Numbered from the stretch's first letter, positions 17,055 to 26,249 are shown. The stretch is DNA of 64,000 nucleotides from Truepera sp965215315 (GCA_965215315.1 CBDCDB010000008.1:1302001-1366000); one strand, 5' to 3'. Notes: generated from the letters alone by a model not told the origin. Numbers and translations are program-made.

Positions 17055-17885
17055 TTACGGCCCGAAATTCTTACCGTGCCCTTTGTCCGAGCTGAACTGC
17101 GCCCAATTAAGCACAGCGACAAACACCACGCCGCCGACGGTATTGCCGAGGGTGACGGGAACCAAAAAATCGCCGAGGTAGGCTGAAAAGCTCGCGTCGC
17201 CGCGAAAAACGACGTAAAGCGCCTTGACCGAACCGACGATGCAGTGGTACAGCTCAGCGGAGACCTGAAGGTAGATGACCAGCCAGATTAAGAGAAGCCT
17301 CGAGACCGTATCATGCGCCGCGTGAACGAGCCAGACAAGTCCAGCTAAAAGCCAGCCTGCTAGCACTGCCCGAAAAAAAGCGTCGGCCCAGGGCGCTTCT
17401 AAAAGGTGCTCACCCATGTGCAGGGCAACTTCAGCGGTATCCGGACGCATGATGTTCGTTGCTGCCAAGATCAGTGCAAAAACGCTCGCGCCGACGAGGT
17501 TGGGCAGATATGAAAACCCCCAGATACGTAAGAGGTCGCGCAGGCTCGAGAACCGCGTCAAAGCCAGCGTCACCGGCGTCAACGTATTTTCGGTATAGAG
17601 CGGATAACGGCCCAGAATCACGAAGATAAAGCCGATGGGATAGAGCAAATCGCCGACCAGTAGAGGTTGGCCCGGTACGGCGGCGGTGACGACCGCGCGC
17701 GCCAAAAACGAAAAGCCTAAAATCAGTCCGGCAGCGAGTGCACCCTAGATAAAGGTGCTGGTGGGGCGCTTGAGTTCATGCGCCGCCGTTGCCAGGACGC
17801 GCCGGAAGATATCGTCGGTGCTAAAATCTTCAACCGCGCTGCCCCCATCGGGCGCTTCGGGGCGACTTCGCTTGGCGTTTTGGAC
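17055..17885 (-). pseudogene. Formate/nitrite transporter (FNT) family gene, broken
   Basis: The open part (17705 down to 17055) encodes most of an FNT channel: LLYPIGFIFVILGRYPLYTENTLTPVTLAL, then ILAATNIMRPDTAEVALHMGEH and VTLGNTVGGVVFVAVLNWAQ. Upstream in the same frame the missing first helix is present (FRRVLATAAHELKRPTSTFI, then GALAAGLILGFSFLARA) but is interrupted by an in-frame TAG at 17745-17747. The N-terminus is cut by the IS630 element at 17892. Stop plus insertion make it non-functional as a full-length pentameric channel. Confidence 0.82.
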
Positions 17886-17891
17886 GCGGCT

Positions 17892-19006
17892 ACTAAGTAT
17901 CCCCAAGCTATACTTGAGGGATGCAACCCCTCTATGTTGAGCTGAGCGAGCAAGAAGACAGAAAGCTGCTAGAGATAGAGAAAGCCCCCCACTTCAAGCC
18001 CAAGGTGCGTCTGCGAGCCAGTGTTCTACGGTTATCGAACCAAGGCTGGCGTGTGCCGAAGCTAGCTGCTTACTTGGGCCGAGGCGAAGAAAGTATCAGG
18101 CGCGATCTGAAAAGGTGGCAACAGCAAGGCGTGGCAGGTCTGGGCGACGGCACAGCGCCGGGACAAGCTCCTTTGATTACGGACGAAATAAGAACCCAAC
18201 TGGCCCTATACCTTGCTGAAGAACGGAGCTGGACAGCCTCGCAGCTTGCCGCTGAGATAGCTGGGAAATTCAACATAAAGGTCACAGCTGAAGCGATACG
18301 CCAGCACCTCAACCGCTTGGGCTATGTCTGGAAAAGGACGCGCTACGTGCCCTGTAAAACGGTAGACCCTGAGCTTGAACAGCAGCACCGAGCGGGTTTA
18401 GACACGCTTAAAAGGGGGCGGCAGAAAAAAGGCTGAAGCTTTATTATCTAGACGAAGTAGGCTTTAGTCTGGCGCTGGGCACAACGTACACCTGGGCAAA
18501 ATCTGGTCACACCACATTAGCAGTTCCGACACGCTGGAGATAGAACGGGCAAAGCCCGGCCCGTTGGGCCTAGTTCGCAGTCACGGACGACTTAACCTTA
18601 TCGGTGCGCTCGAAGTTTATGGAGCAAGGCAAACGCTTCACTACGAAGCTTTAGAAACATCGGTCAGAAGTGCCAATGTCCTAGCCTTCTTAGAACACCT
18701 CGCTGATAGCTGTTCGCCTGACAGCTTGAGTGTTGTGGTTCTGGATAACGCTACTTTTCACCGCGCTAAAATGGTTCAATCCAAACGTGCTGCTTGGGAA
18801 GCTCAGGGACTCTATCTACGCTTTCTGCCGCCTTATTGCCCACACTTCAATCTCATCGAATGTCTTTGGAAACGGCTCAAGGCTTGGCTCCTCCCAAGGC
18901 GTTGCTACGATGCCCTCAGAGACCTCCGCAAAGCTGTTACCCAAGCACTCGAGCTGCTTGGAGCAACCGCCGTCTAAGCCTCAGTCTTCATTTGGGGGTA
19001 CTTAGT
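17892..19006 (+). mobile_element. IS630-family element, about 1.1 kb, decayed
   Basis: Terminal inverted repeats CTAAGTATCCCCAA (left) and TTGGGGGTACTTAG (right) differ at one or two positions. TA precedes the left repeat, as expected of IS630 targets, but the right flank reads TT. The element has separated the FNT gene from its upstream region. Confidence 0.8.
17921..18977 (+). pseudogene. IS630 transposase, two frame changes
   Basis: The first frame (17921-18436) gives the HTH region (LSNQGWRVPKLAAYLGRGEE; LAAEIAGKFNIKVTAEAIRQHL). At the A6 run 18425-18430 a -1 shift gives YYLDEVGFSLALG with the first catalytic Asp; this may be programmed, as in some IS630 elements. A second change near 18535-18545 is needed to reach the third frame (18564-18977), with Asp in VVLDNATFHRAKM and Glu in FNLIECLWKRLKAWL. 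The second shift has no obvious recoding signal and probably inactivates the gene. Confidence 0.8.
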
Positions 19007-19259
19007 TCATTCGCCACTACCGCACGCCTCGTCTGAGTTGATTGTGTCGCCACATAACATAGCCTCGCGAGGTCTCTATCAGCCCTACTTCTTCGTATTG
19101 CCTAATAGTTTATAGGGAAAAGCGCACGTGAACTGTTCCTTAACAGCTTTACAGTACGGGAGTTTTACTAAGAGGTACCGTGCTGTAGGGGGGCTTGTTT
19201 AGCGTGCAGGCGTTATAGACCGTACCGGCTGGCGCTACCATACAAAACCAGAACTCATC

Positions 19260-20037
19260 TCAAAAATATCTCAATAAAATAACGATGCAGGCGAGTTGGA
19301 CAAAAGTACGATAGTTAGCAGGATGGTACTCGTAACGAACGGGCAAGTGTCTGAAGTTGTAGCGCCAACTAAAAAAACGTTCGACTTTCCATCTACGTTT
19401 GTAACGTCGGAGTTTGCGCCGTCTTGGGCAAAACGGACGCTACTGCGCCTGCCCACCATCTTGGGCCTCAGGCTTTTTACGGTTACGTCGGTGTGACGGC
19501 GATCATGTCAACACCAAATTGGGCTGGTTCCGCGTCTGAGGGGTCGCTGTCATACGCTTTGTCACCCATCAGTCGCTCTGGTAAATCGGGGATAAACCTC
19601 TCCGCAAAAGTGCTTATATAGCAGGTATCAGCTGGTTTGAGACGCTCTGGGACAATGATTGTCGTTCCTGCGGAGGACTTCGTACACTAGCGCGTACCCC
19701 TAAGAGATGATAGCTGCGAGCTTCGCGCTCGGTGGGTGTGATGATTGCTCTCGAGGCTAGCTGCCATCACGTCCGCTTCGCTCCATTTCTGAAAGTGCCG
19801 AGGGCACGTTTGATAAGGCGGATATCTTTCAGGCATATCTTTCCACGGAGCACCGGTTCTCAGTATCCACAAGATGCCATCAAGCACCTCTCTATCGTCG
19901 CGTCTAGGTCGGCCTCTAGGCTTAGCTGCCGGTAAAAATTCAGCAAGCCGCTCCCACTGCTTATCCGTCAAGTTCATCCCCTCGACTTTATGAAGTTCTT
20001 CTACCTCTCTGTGCTTTTTGAAGTGCGCTCTCATCAT
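19260..20037 (-). pseudogene. IS5-family (IS427-like) transposase remnant
   Basis: On the minus strand, 20037-19750 encodes the N-terminal orfA part (MNLTDKQWERLAEFLP, GILWILRTGAPWKDMPERYPP). The frame ends in repeat copy B (19749-19616). Beyond it the C-terminal orfB part resumes (AERFIPDLPERLMGDKAYDSDP), then with frameshifts RRWKVERFF-like sequence and FVQLACIVILLRYF ending with TGA at 19260. The middle of the transposase is missing and its place is taken by the 133-bp repeat. Confidence 0.8.
19616..19749 (-). repeat. Dispersed repeat, copy B (~134 bp, inverted)
   Basis: Reverse complement of copy A at 16743-16875. It sits exactly between the two halves of an IS5-type transposase remnant. 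The A and B copies are 2.7 kb apart and bracket the FNT pseudogene and IS630 element. Confidence 0.85.
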
Positions 20038-20108
20038 TACAAAACAGTTCCAAACCCGGCTTTATACGCTACACTGTCCTACAATCAACGTCTATCAGGA
20101 GGATTTTT

Positions 20109-21689
20109 ATGTTGAGTCTCGCCTCGTTTGTTTCTGACCATGCCCGCGTCACGCCGGGGCGCACCGCCGTGCGTTTTGGTGACACAACCTATAGTTACGG
20201 TCAACTGGGTGCGGTGGCCTGCGCCGTCGCCAATTATCTCACCGCGCAGGGTCTGGAGACCGGGGACAAAGTTGCGCTCAGTTGCCCTAACCTGCCCTTT
20301 TTTCCAGCGGTTTATTACGGGATTTTACGGGCTGGCATGGTGGTCGTCCCACTCAACGTCCTCTTAAAGCCCCCTGAAATCAGCTATCACCTCAAAGATT
20401 CGGACGCCAAAGCCTACTTCGTTTTTGAAGGCACCGCCGAGTTGCCGCTGGCGCAAGCAGGTTCTGCCGGGTTTAAGGACGCGCCGGACTGTCAACACCT
20501 TGTAGTGATTACAGCAGATATGACCGCAAAGAGTCCTGTAGAAGGTGCGACGACGTTCGGTCAGATTGTAAACGAACACGCCGGGCCTTTTGAACTTGTT
20601 CCGCGCGGGGCGGAAGACACAGCTGTCATTCTCTACACCTCCGGAACAACCGGTCAACCTAAAGGCGCTGAACTCACGCACCTCAATCTGGTGATGAACG
20701 CAGTGGTCAGTGCTAACTTGGTACACATCGAGGGTTTAGCGGGTAAAGACCAGGTATTTTTGGCAGCCCTACCACTTTTTCACGTGTTCGGTCAGACGTG
20801 TGTGATGAACGCGATGTTTTATATCGGGGCACAAATTGTGCTGCTCCCGCGCTTTACGCCTGAAGGGGCGCTGGAGGTGATGAAGACCCATAAGGTCACG
20901 ACCTTTGCCGGGGTACCGACGATGTACTGGGGGCTGATAAACGGGGCCAAGAGCTTTCCTGAAGCTGGTTTTACGGCCCTAAGAGCGCAGCTCAAGGCGT
21001 GTCTGAGCGGCGGCTCGGCAATGCCCATAGAGATTTTACGGCGTTTTGAAGAGGTCTACGGCGTCGGTATTTTGGAGGGTTACGGCCTGTCTGAAACGAG
21101 CCCGGTGGCGTGCTTTAACCATTTTGACCGCGAAAGGAAGGTCGGTACGGTCGGTCAGGCCGTGTTCGGCACCGAGGTCAAGATTGTCGGGGACGACGAC
21201 GAGGCGCTGCCTGCGGGTGAAGCTGGCGAGATTGCACTGCGGGGACACAACATAATGAAAGGGTATTACGGTCGCCCTGACGCGACCGCCGAGGCGCTCC
21301 GGGGCGGCTGGTTTCATACCGGCGACGTCGGCACGGTGGACGAAGAGGGGTACGTTACGATTGTTGACCGGCTTAAAGACATGATTATCCGGGGCGGCTT
21401 TAACGTCTATCCTCGTGAGGTCGAAGAGGTCTTGATGACGCACCCCGAGGTGTCGCTAGCGGCGGTTGTCGGGGTTCCTAACGAGCAGTACGGTGAGGAA
21501 ATTCGGGCATTTGTAGTATTGGAGGGGGGCTCGAGCCTCACACCCGACACGCTCCGTGACTGGAGCAAAGAGAGGCTGGCGTCGTACAAGTATCCACGCC
21601 AGCTGGAGATGGTCAAAGACCTGCCGATGAACGCGACCGGTAAGATTTTACGGCGCGAACTCCGTTCAGCGGCGCAGACACCAGCCTAA
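20109..21689 (+). CDS. Long-chain fatty-acid--CoA ligase (AMP-binding)
   Basis: 526 aa. Activates a carboxylic acid as acyl-adenylate and transfers it to CoA. Motifs: P-loop-like AVILYTSGTTGQPKGAELTH, ALPLFHVFGQT, EGYGLSETSPVACFNH, the ATP-binding GWFHTGDVGTVDEEGYV, the hinge VDRLKDMIIRGGFNVYPREVE, and the C-terminal catalytic Lys in MNATGKILRREL. AGGAGG precedes the ATG. Length and motifs fit medium- to long-chain acyl-CoA synthetases; chain length is not predictable. It is a single gene followed by a terminator. Confidence 0.9.
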   Translation: MLSLASFVSDHARVTPGRTAVRFGDTTYSYGQLGAVACAVANYLTAQGLETGDKVALSCPNLPFFPAVYYGILRAGMVVVPLNVLLKPPEISYHLKDSDAKAYFVFEGTAELPLAQAGSAGFKDAPDCQHLVVITADMTAKSPVEGATTFGQIVNEHAGPFELVPRGAEDTAVILYTSGTTGQPKGAELTHLNLVMNAVVSANLVHIEGLAGKDQVFLAALPLFHVFGQTCVMNAMFYIGAQIVLLPRFTPEGALEVMKTHKVTTFAGVPTMYWGLINGAKSFPEAGFTALRAQLKACLSGGSAMPIEILRRFEEVYGVGILEGYGLSETSPVACFNHFDRERKVGTVGQAVFGTEVKIVGDDDEALPAGEAGEIALRGHNIMKGYYGRPDATAEALRGGWFHTGDVGTVDEEGYVTIVDRLKDMIIRGGFNVYPREVEEVLMTHPEVSLAAVVGVPNEQYGEEIRAFVVLEGGSSLTPDTLRDWSKERLASYKYPRQLEMVKDLPMNATGKILRRELRSAAQTPA

Positions 21690-21741
21690 ACACGCTTGAA
21701 AAGGCTGAGAAAGTCAGTTGGTGACATACTGAAAAACGCAG

Positions 21742-21774
21742 AAAGGAGAATGTAAACGTTTCGGATTCTCCTTT
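21742..21774. terminator. Bidirectional intrinsic terminator
   Basis: AAAGGAGAAT (21742-21751) pairs with ATTCTCCTTT (21765-21774); A-rich on the left and TTTTT on the right serve the acyl-CoA ligase and the convergent SDR gene. Confidence 0.75.
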
Positions 21775-21823
21775 TTCATCGCCCACGTGACAAAATCAGG
21801 CAAGCTCAGTTTGTTTGGGTGCT

Positions 21824-22630
21824 CTAGCCTTCACGCCAATCATTACCGGTGATATGTGAACCGCCGTGCGGCCCCATCTGCGTCATACCACCGTCAACGA
21901 GCCACGACGCGCCGGTTACATAGCTCGCGGCGGGCGAGGCCAGGAAAGCGATCACGGCGGCGATTTCGCGGGCGTCGCCGGGGCGACCCAAAGGGACACC
22001 GGGTCTTTTGGCGGTGTGCGGGTCGGTGTCGGTCTGACCCGTCATCGGCGTAGCAATTTCGCCGGGAGCGACCGAATTGGCGGTGATTCCGTACTGCCCG
22101 AGCTCGAGTGCCGCCGTCTTAATCAGCCCGCCCAAACCGTGCTTCGCCGCGTCGTAAGCTGAAGACCCGACCCGGGGTTGATGTTCGTGAACGCTCGTTA
22201 CGGCGATAATCCGGCCCCCTTTACCCGCCGCGACCATCCGTTTTGCGGCCCGCTGAATACACACAAACGCCCCGTCGAGGTCGGTCATCATCGTGTGCCG
22301 CCACGCCTCATAGCTCATCTCAGTAAGCAGCGCGCTGTTGCCGGTACCTACGTTGTTGACGAACACGTCAACGCCGCCGAGTTCGTCGGCTAGAGCGTCT
22401 ACGACGTCGCCGCACGCCGGAACAGCGGTCGTGTCGAGCCTCATGACGACAGCTTTACGACCGTGCGAACGAACCTCTTCAGCCGTTTCTCCAGCCCCTT
22501 GTTCGTCCTCGTGCCAGGTTATGCCGACATCCATCCCGGCCTCAGCTAGCGCCACCGCCGTCGCCTTACCGATGCCCGAGTCCGACGCCGTAACGATAGC
22601 GGTGCGCGGTTCAAAAGCCTGTTTGGTCAT
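21824..22630 (-). CDS. SDR-family oxidoreductase
   Basis: About 268 aa from ATG 22630, preceded by GGGGGG; the longer frame to 22723 has no ribosome-binding site. A Rossmann NAD(P)-binding motif TASDSGIGKA occurs near residue 13, then NNVG, the catalytic Ser in ITSVHEHQ-like sequence, YDAAKHG (Tyr-x3-Lys) and the closing ASYVTGASWLVDGGM. It is a classical short-chain dehydrogenase of the 3-oxoacyl-ACP reductase/glucose dehydrogenase type; the substrate is unknown. Confidence 0.88.
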   Translation of the reverse strand: MTKQAFEPRTAIVTASDSGIGKATAVALAEAGMDVGITWHEDEQGAGETAEEVRSHGRKAVVMRLDTTAVPACGDVVDALADELGGVDVFVNNVGTGNSALLTEMSYEAWRHTMMTDLDGAFVCIQRAAKRMVAAGKGGRIIAVTSVHEHQPRVGSSAYDAAKHGLGGLIKTAALELGQYGITANSVAPGEIATPMTGQTDTDPHTAKRPGVPLGRPGDAREIAAVIAFLASPAASYVTGASWLVDGGMTQMGPHGGSHITGNDWREG

Positions 22631-22768
22631 GTTGCCCCCCAAGTAGTCGCCTCGGCCATACCCAGCCTCAGCGCTGACCCAAGCGTGACCTATAACGCCA
22701 GACCTTTCTATCAGACGCCGCACAATTTACGTTACCTAGAATCCGTTCAGTACGCGCCGTACGCCCGA

Positions 22769-22797
22769 TTGACACGTTCCGGCCCACGCCGTAAGCT
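22769..22797 (+). promoter_or_regulatory. Promoter of the cobalamin-riboswitch transcript
   Basis: TTGACA (22769-22774), 17-bp spacer, TAAGCT (22792-22797), placed directly before the riboswitch. Confidence 0.6.
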
Positions 22798-22803
22798 CTA
22801 GAC

Positions 22804-22990
22804 ACGCCCCGGTCGGGGAAGTCCGGTGAGAGTCCGGCGCTGTCCCGCAACGGTAACGTCAGCTATTGACGAAGCCCGATTACCGACCTCTGCGTTTCCA
22901 CTCTCCCCCGCGCGGACGGGGTGCGGACGTCAACACAGAACCGTGTGCTGCGCCGCCCTCCTCGTGTGAATGAGGCTCGAGGAGGCCGCT
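22804..22990 (+). ncRNA. Cobalamin riboswitch and expression platform
   Basis: The aptamer shows GGGAAGTCCGGTGAGAGTCC, then GCTGTCCCGCAACGGTA (the B12 box), and GAAGCCCGATTACCGACCT near 22870-22888. Downstream, CCTCCTCG (22957-22964) pairs with CGAGGAGG (22978-22985), followed by CCGCTTTGTTT, a likely terminator or sequestering hairpin. Adenosylcobalamin or a relative would switch off the btuC-like gene that follows. Confidence 0.88.
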
Positions 22991-23022
22991 TTGTTTACCC
23001 TTAATTCGTTAGAATCCGGCTG

Positions 23023-24057
23023 ATGCAACGTGCTTTTTCAAAGCCTACTTCTGTTTCTCAGACCGGCCTACGCTGGACGCCGTTCGCGGCGTCGCTGCTG
23101 GTGCTGCTCGCCGTACTTGTACTAGCCGCAGGCGTCGGTACGGTCGTGCTCGGCCCTGCTGAGGTGGCGCGGGCCGTTTTGCACGGCCTGACCGGACATC
23201 TCTCCGGTACCGGCGACACGATCGTCTGGCAGATACGGCTGCCGCGCGTCCTCTTGGCGGCGCTCGTCGGCGGCTCGCTGGCGCTTTCGGGCGCGGCGTA
23301 TCAGGGCGTGTTTCGCAACCCGCTAGCCGACCCGTACCTGTTGGGGGTAGCGAGCGGTGCGGGGCTCGGGGCGACGGTTGCCCTCGTATTCGGGGCAAGC
23401 TTGCCGCGGCTTTTAAGCAGTGTTCCCTTGACGAGCTTTGTGTTCGCGCTCTTTGCCGTTGGTTTGACGCTCCTTTTGGCGCGGCGGCGGGGGGCTTCAC
23501 CCCTAGTCTCGCTGATTTTAGGCGGCGTGGTGCTGGGCTCGAGCGCCACTGCCCTGACCTCCCTCTTGATGCTCTCACAGCGCGGCGACGCAACTCGCGT
23601 TCTGGCGTGGCTGTTAGGTAGTTTTGGACTCTCGAGCTGGGCGCAGCTGGCGTCGGTGTTGCCGTTTGCGCTTGTAGCAGGCGTCATAACGGTGGCGTCG
23701 GCGCAGGGGCTTAACGTGTTGGGCTTAGGTGAAGAGAGCGCTGCCGGGCTCGGGCTCCGGGTCGAACGCTTCCGCGCCCTGCTGATCGTCGCAGCAACCC
23801 TCTCGACCGCTGCCGCCGTAAGCGCCGCCGGAATCATCGGCTTTGTCGGGCTGATCGTGCCGCATACTGTCAGGCTAGCCGCCGGACCGGATCACCGTAC
23901 GCTGCTGCCGCTGACGCTCGTTTACGGCGCGGTCTTTATGGTGCTCGCCGACCTCGCCGCCCGCACAGTAATCGCGCCCGCCGAAGTGCCTATCGGCGTT
24001 GTCACGGCGCTCGTTGGGGGGCCGTTTTTTCTCTGGTTGATGCGCCGAAGGGTGTAG
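23023..24057 (+). CDS. btuC: FecCD-type ABC permease, probably vitamin B12 import
   Basis: 344 aa, about ten hydrophobic helices. FecCD/BtuC signatures: IRLPRVLLAALVGGSLALSGAAYQ, FRNPLADPYLLGVASGAGLGA, GIIGFVGLIVPHTVRL and the C-terminal PAEVPIGVVTALVGGPFFLWL. The upstream cobalamin riboswitch makes corrinoid uptake the best guess. No BtuD ATPase or BtuF binding protein is next to it, so partners must be elsewhere. TAGAAT at 23010-23015 ends 7 nt before the ATG and there is no ribosome-binding site; either a second, riboswitch-independent leaderless promoter exists or the match is fortuitous. Confidence 0.9.
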   Translation: MQRAFSKPTSVSQTGLRWTPFAASLLVLLAVLVLAAGVGTVVLGPAEVARAVLHGLTGHLSGTGDTIVWQIRLPRVLLAALVGGSLALSGAAYQGVFRNPLADPYLLGVASGAGLGATVALVFGASLPRLLSSVPLTSFVFALFAVGLTLLLARRRGASPLVSLILGGVVLGSSATALTSLLMLSQRGDATRVLAWLLGSFGLSSWAQLASVLPFALVAGVITVASAQGLNVLGLGEESAAGLGLRVERFRALLIVAATLSTAAAVSAAGIIGFVGLIVPHTVRLAAGPDHRTLLPLTLVYGAVFMVLADLAARTVIAPAEVPIGVVTALVGGPFFLWLMRRRV

Positions 24058-24090
24058 GCCACGCTCAAGGTCGCGGGCGGCGTCACAGGG

Positions 24091-24096
24091 TAGATT
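24091..24096 (+). promoter_or_regulatory. -10 box TAGATT, leaderless promoter
   Basis: Ends 5 nt before ATG 24102; no ribosome-binding site is present. Confidence 0.5.
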
Positions 24097-24101
24097 AGCG
24101 T

Positions 24102-24716
24102 ATGCTCGAGCTTTGGCTAATTCGTCACGGAGAGACCGTCTGGAACGCCGAACACCGTATGCAAGGACAGCGCGACGCGCCGCTCAGCGACTGGGGACTA
24201 GCGCAGGCAGCGAGACTCGGCTCGAGGTTGCAGCACACTTCGTTCGACCATGTTTTCAGCTCCGATTCGGGACGAGCGCGGCGCACCGCCGAGATTGCGC
24301 TGCCCGGTTACGAAATTACGACTGATGTCAGGCTCCGTGAGCTGAGTTACGGCTCACTCGAGGGCAAGGTTCACGCTGAATTCGCCCATGCGGAGGCGGC
24401 GGCGTTTGCAGCACATCGGCGCGACCCTTACGCGGTGCCCATGCCGGAAGGTGAATCGTGGCAAGATCTGGACGTGCGAATCAATACGTGGCTGAGCGAG
24501 CTACCGTCTGAGGGCAGAGTTGCGGCTTTTTCACACGGCGGCACGGTGCGGGGCATTCTTTTTACGGTTACGGGCGTGCCCAAAAACCGTGAGTGGGACA
24601 TTTTTTTTGGCAACACCAGCGTAACTAGGTTAAGGCTCGGTAAGACTCCTATGGTCATTTCGGTCAACGATACCGCGCACCTCGAGGCTTGGCCTGAGAA
24701 GTTTGGTCTAACCTAA
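24102..24716 (+). CDS. Histidine phosphatase family protein
   Basis: 204 aa. The RHG motif LWLIRHGETVWNAE holds the phospho-accepting His, with the acid Glu in LRELSYGSLEGK and the second His in AFSHGGTVRGIL. Length fits small phosphatases of the phosphoglycerate mutase superfamily, including alpha-ribazole phosphatase (CobC). Closeness to the B12-controlled permease makes CobC attractive, but the gene has its own -10 box and no other corrinoid gene follows, so the substrate stays open. A diverged copy follows at 24915. Confidence 0.85.
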   Translation: MLELWLIRHGETVWNAEHRMQGQRDAPLSDWGLAQAARLGSRLQHTSFDHVFSSDSGRARRTAEIALPGYEITTDVRLRELSYGSLEGKVHAEFAHAEAAAFAAHRRDPYAVPMPEGESWQDLDVRINTWLSELPSEGRVAAFSHGGTVRGILFTVTGVPKNREWDIFFGNTSVTRLRLGKTPMVISVNDTAHLEAWPEKFGLT

Positions 24717-24914
24717 GTTGAAACGCTTAAACTTAGCACTCACGGTAAAAAGCTCTAAACTTAAGCTTCACTTAACCTAAACCGATTATGCTAGACGCGG
24801 GCGGCGCGTACTGTTACGAAAGTGAAGCCGCGCTGGAGGCGGTTTAACGGTGATTTTTACGGTGATCTTTCTAGGTTCAAAAAGTGCGAAAATGATGCGG
24901 AAGCGTACACAGAA

Positions 24915-25517
24915 ATGTACACGGTGCTAGAGCTGTGGCTGATCTGTCACGGTGAAACGCCCTGGAACAGCGAAGGACGGGCGCTCGGGCAGGGCGACCC
25001 ACCCCTGTCCGAATTTGGGATTCGGCAGGCTGAACTGCTCGCAGGGCGGCTCTCGGGCGTCGCTTTTACCCAGGTCTACGCTTCTGATCTAGCCCGCGCC
25101 CGCTACACCGCGCGGCTCGCCCTACCCGCTGCGGAGGTGCAGCTCGAGCCCCGGCTGCGTGAGGTCAATTTCGGTGCCTGGGAGGGCAAGCACTGGAACA
25201 AACTGACCGGTGAGGACGCCCACGCACTGCAGACGTGGCGTAAAGACCCCTACCGGGAACGTGCCCCCGGCGGCGAGTCTTACGAAGACGTGCTGGTGCG
25301 GACGTCGGCGTGGCTCGCCGAACTGCCCGCCACCGCACGCGTCGCAGCATTTACGCACGGCGGCGCAGTACGGTCGCTGCTCTACGGATTTACAGGTTTG
25401 CCTGAAAATACGGCGTGGCGCTTCGCCGTTCAGACCGGAAGCCTGACCCGCGTCGCTATCGGTAAACAGGGTGCGGTGCTGCAGGCCGTCAACGACACCG
25501 CACATCTTGGCTTCTAA
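24915..25517 (+). CDS. Histidine phosphatase paralogue with CHG instead of RHG
   Basis: 200 aa from ATG 24915 (the open frame extends to 24822 without a better start). It aligns end to end with the preceding gene: LWLICHGETPWNSE, QVYASDLARARYTARLALP, LREVNFGAWEGK, AFTHGGAVRSLL and the shared C-terminal VNDTAHL. The conserved phosphate-binding Arg just before the catalytic His is Cys (codon TGT, one transition from CGT). The remaining catalytic residues persist, so the copy may be weakly active, repurposed or recently mutated. Confidence 0.82.
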   Translation: MYTVLELWLICHGETPWNSEGRALGQGDPPLSEFGIRQAELLAGRLSGVAFTQVYASDLARARYTARLALPAAEVQLEPRLREVNFGAWEGKHWNKLTGEDAHALQTWRKDPYRERAPGGESYEDVLVRTSAWLAELPATARVAAFTHGGAVRSLLYGFTGLPENTAWRFAVQTGSLTRVAIGKQGAVLQAVNDTAHLGF

Positions 25518-25546
25518 ACATCCCAGTTGCTAAGCTTTACCTAATT

Positions 25547-25906
25547 CTAGATAGCTTGTAACAAACGCAGCATGGCACTTTTGCTACCTAGTTTGAGATG
25601 CTCGAGCTTCCCGAAACCCGGTAAGCTCAGCGAGTTACCCTCTGCGCCGCGTCCTAAAATCAGTAGCAAACCCTTTTGGTCGGCAATCTCGAGTGTCAGC
25701 CCTTGCGCTGCTAAAACTCCCGGCGCGTCCCGAAACGATGGGGCACGTCCGTCCATCGTCGTGATGTTGGGCAAACTCACCTGCCGCATGGCGCGCAGTA
25801 AACGGGGCGTACTGAGGGTCAGCCGCATCACGCTACCAGAACCCATAAAGGTTGCAGGTTGCCCGTCGATTTCAAGCTCGAGGTTCGCCTCGACAGAAAG
25901 CGCCAC
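25547..25906 (-). CDS. Hypothetical protein, 119 aa
   Basis: No family recognised. It starts at GTG 25906, 5 bp after the stop of the gene upstream, so the two are probably co-translated. The sequence alternates hydrophobic and polar residues (LELEIDGQPATFMGSGSVMRLTL, LTLEIADQKGLLLILG), suggesting a beta-rich fold. No signal peptide or membrane segment. The paired gene shows the same kind of beta pattern, so both may be parts of one complex. Confidence 0.6.
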   Translation of the reverse strand: MALSVEANLELEIDGQPATFMGSGSVMRLTLSTPRLLRAMRQVSLPNITTMDGRAPSFRDAPGVLAAQGLTLEIADQKGLLLILGRGAEGNSLSLPGFGKLEHLKLGSKSAMLRLLQAI

Positions 25907-25911
25907 CGCGC

Positions 25912-26148
25912 TCAGCTCGGCCTAGTTGGGCTGCCCGGTTCGTCAGTCGTAATACGCAGCTTGCCGTTCATCTTCCAGGTGGCGCGCGGCGCGTCAGCAC
26001 CAGTATCACGCGGCACTTCAACCTCCATATTCTGAAACTCATAGTTGATCGCTGCGCCGCGCCCGGTCAGGCGTTCGTAGAGCGCCATGCCGAGGTCAAC
26101 AAACGAGACTTTTTCTTTTTCTACGACGGTTTTGCTTTCATCTGCCAT
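25912..26148 (-). CDS. Hypothetical protein, 78 aa
   Basis: No family recognised. It starts with ATG 26148 preceded by AGGTGA. The N-terminal half is helical and charged (ESKTVVEKEKVSFVDLGMALYERLTG); the C-terminal half looks beta-stranded (INYEFQNMEVEVP, KMNGKLRITTDE). It is the first gene of a two-gene unit with the 119-aa protein. Confidence 0.6.
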   Translation of the reverse strand: MADESKTVVEKEKVSFVDLGMALYERLTGRGAAINYEFQNMEVEVPRDTGADAPRATWKMNGKLRITTDEPGSPTRPS

Positions 26149-26249
26149 AAATCACCTGTTCTCCGTTGCCCCCGAAACCAGCTTAAAGAAACGTGTCTTG
26201 AACGACCGTAAGCCCGCTTAAGGTGTACCGTAACAAAAGCTCGACGAGA

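Noticed and set aside
17745..17747. TAG in the FNT gene as pyrrolysine
   Set aside because: No supporting genes and the gene is also cut by an IS630 element.
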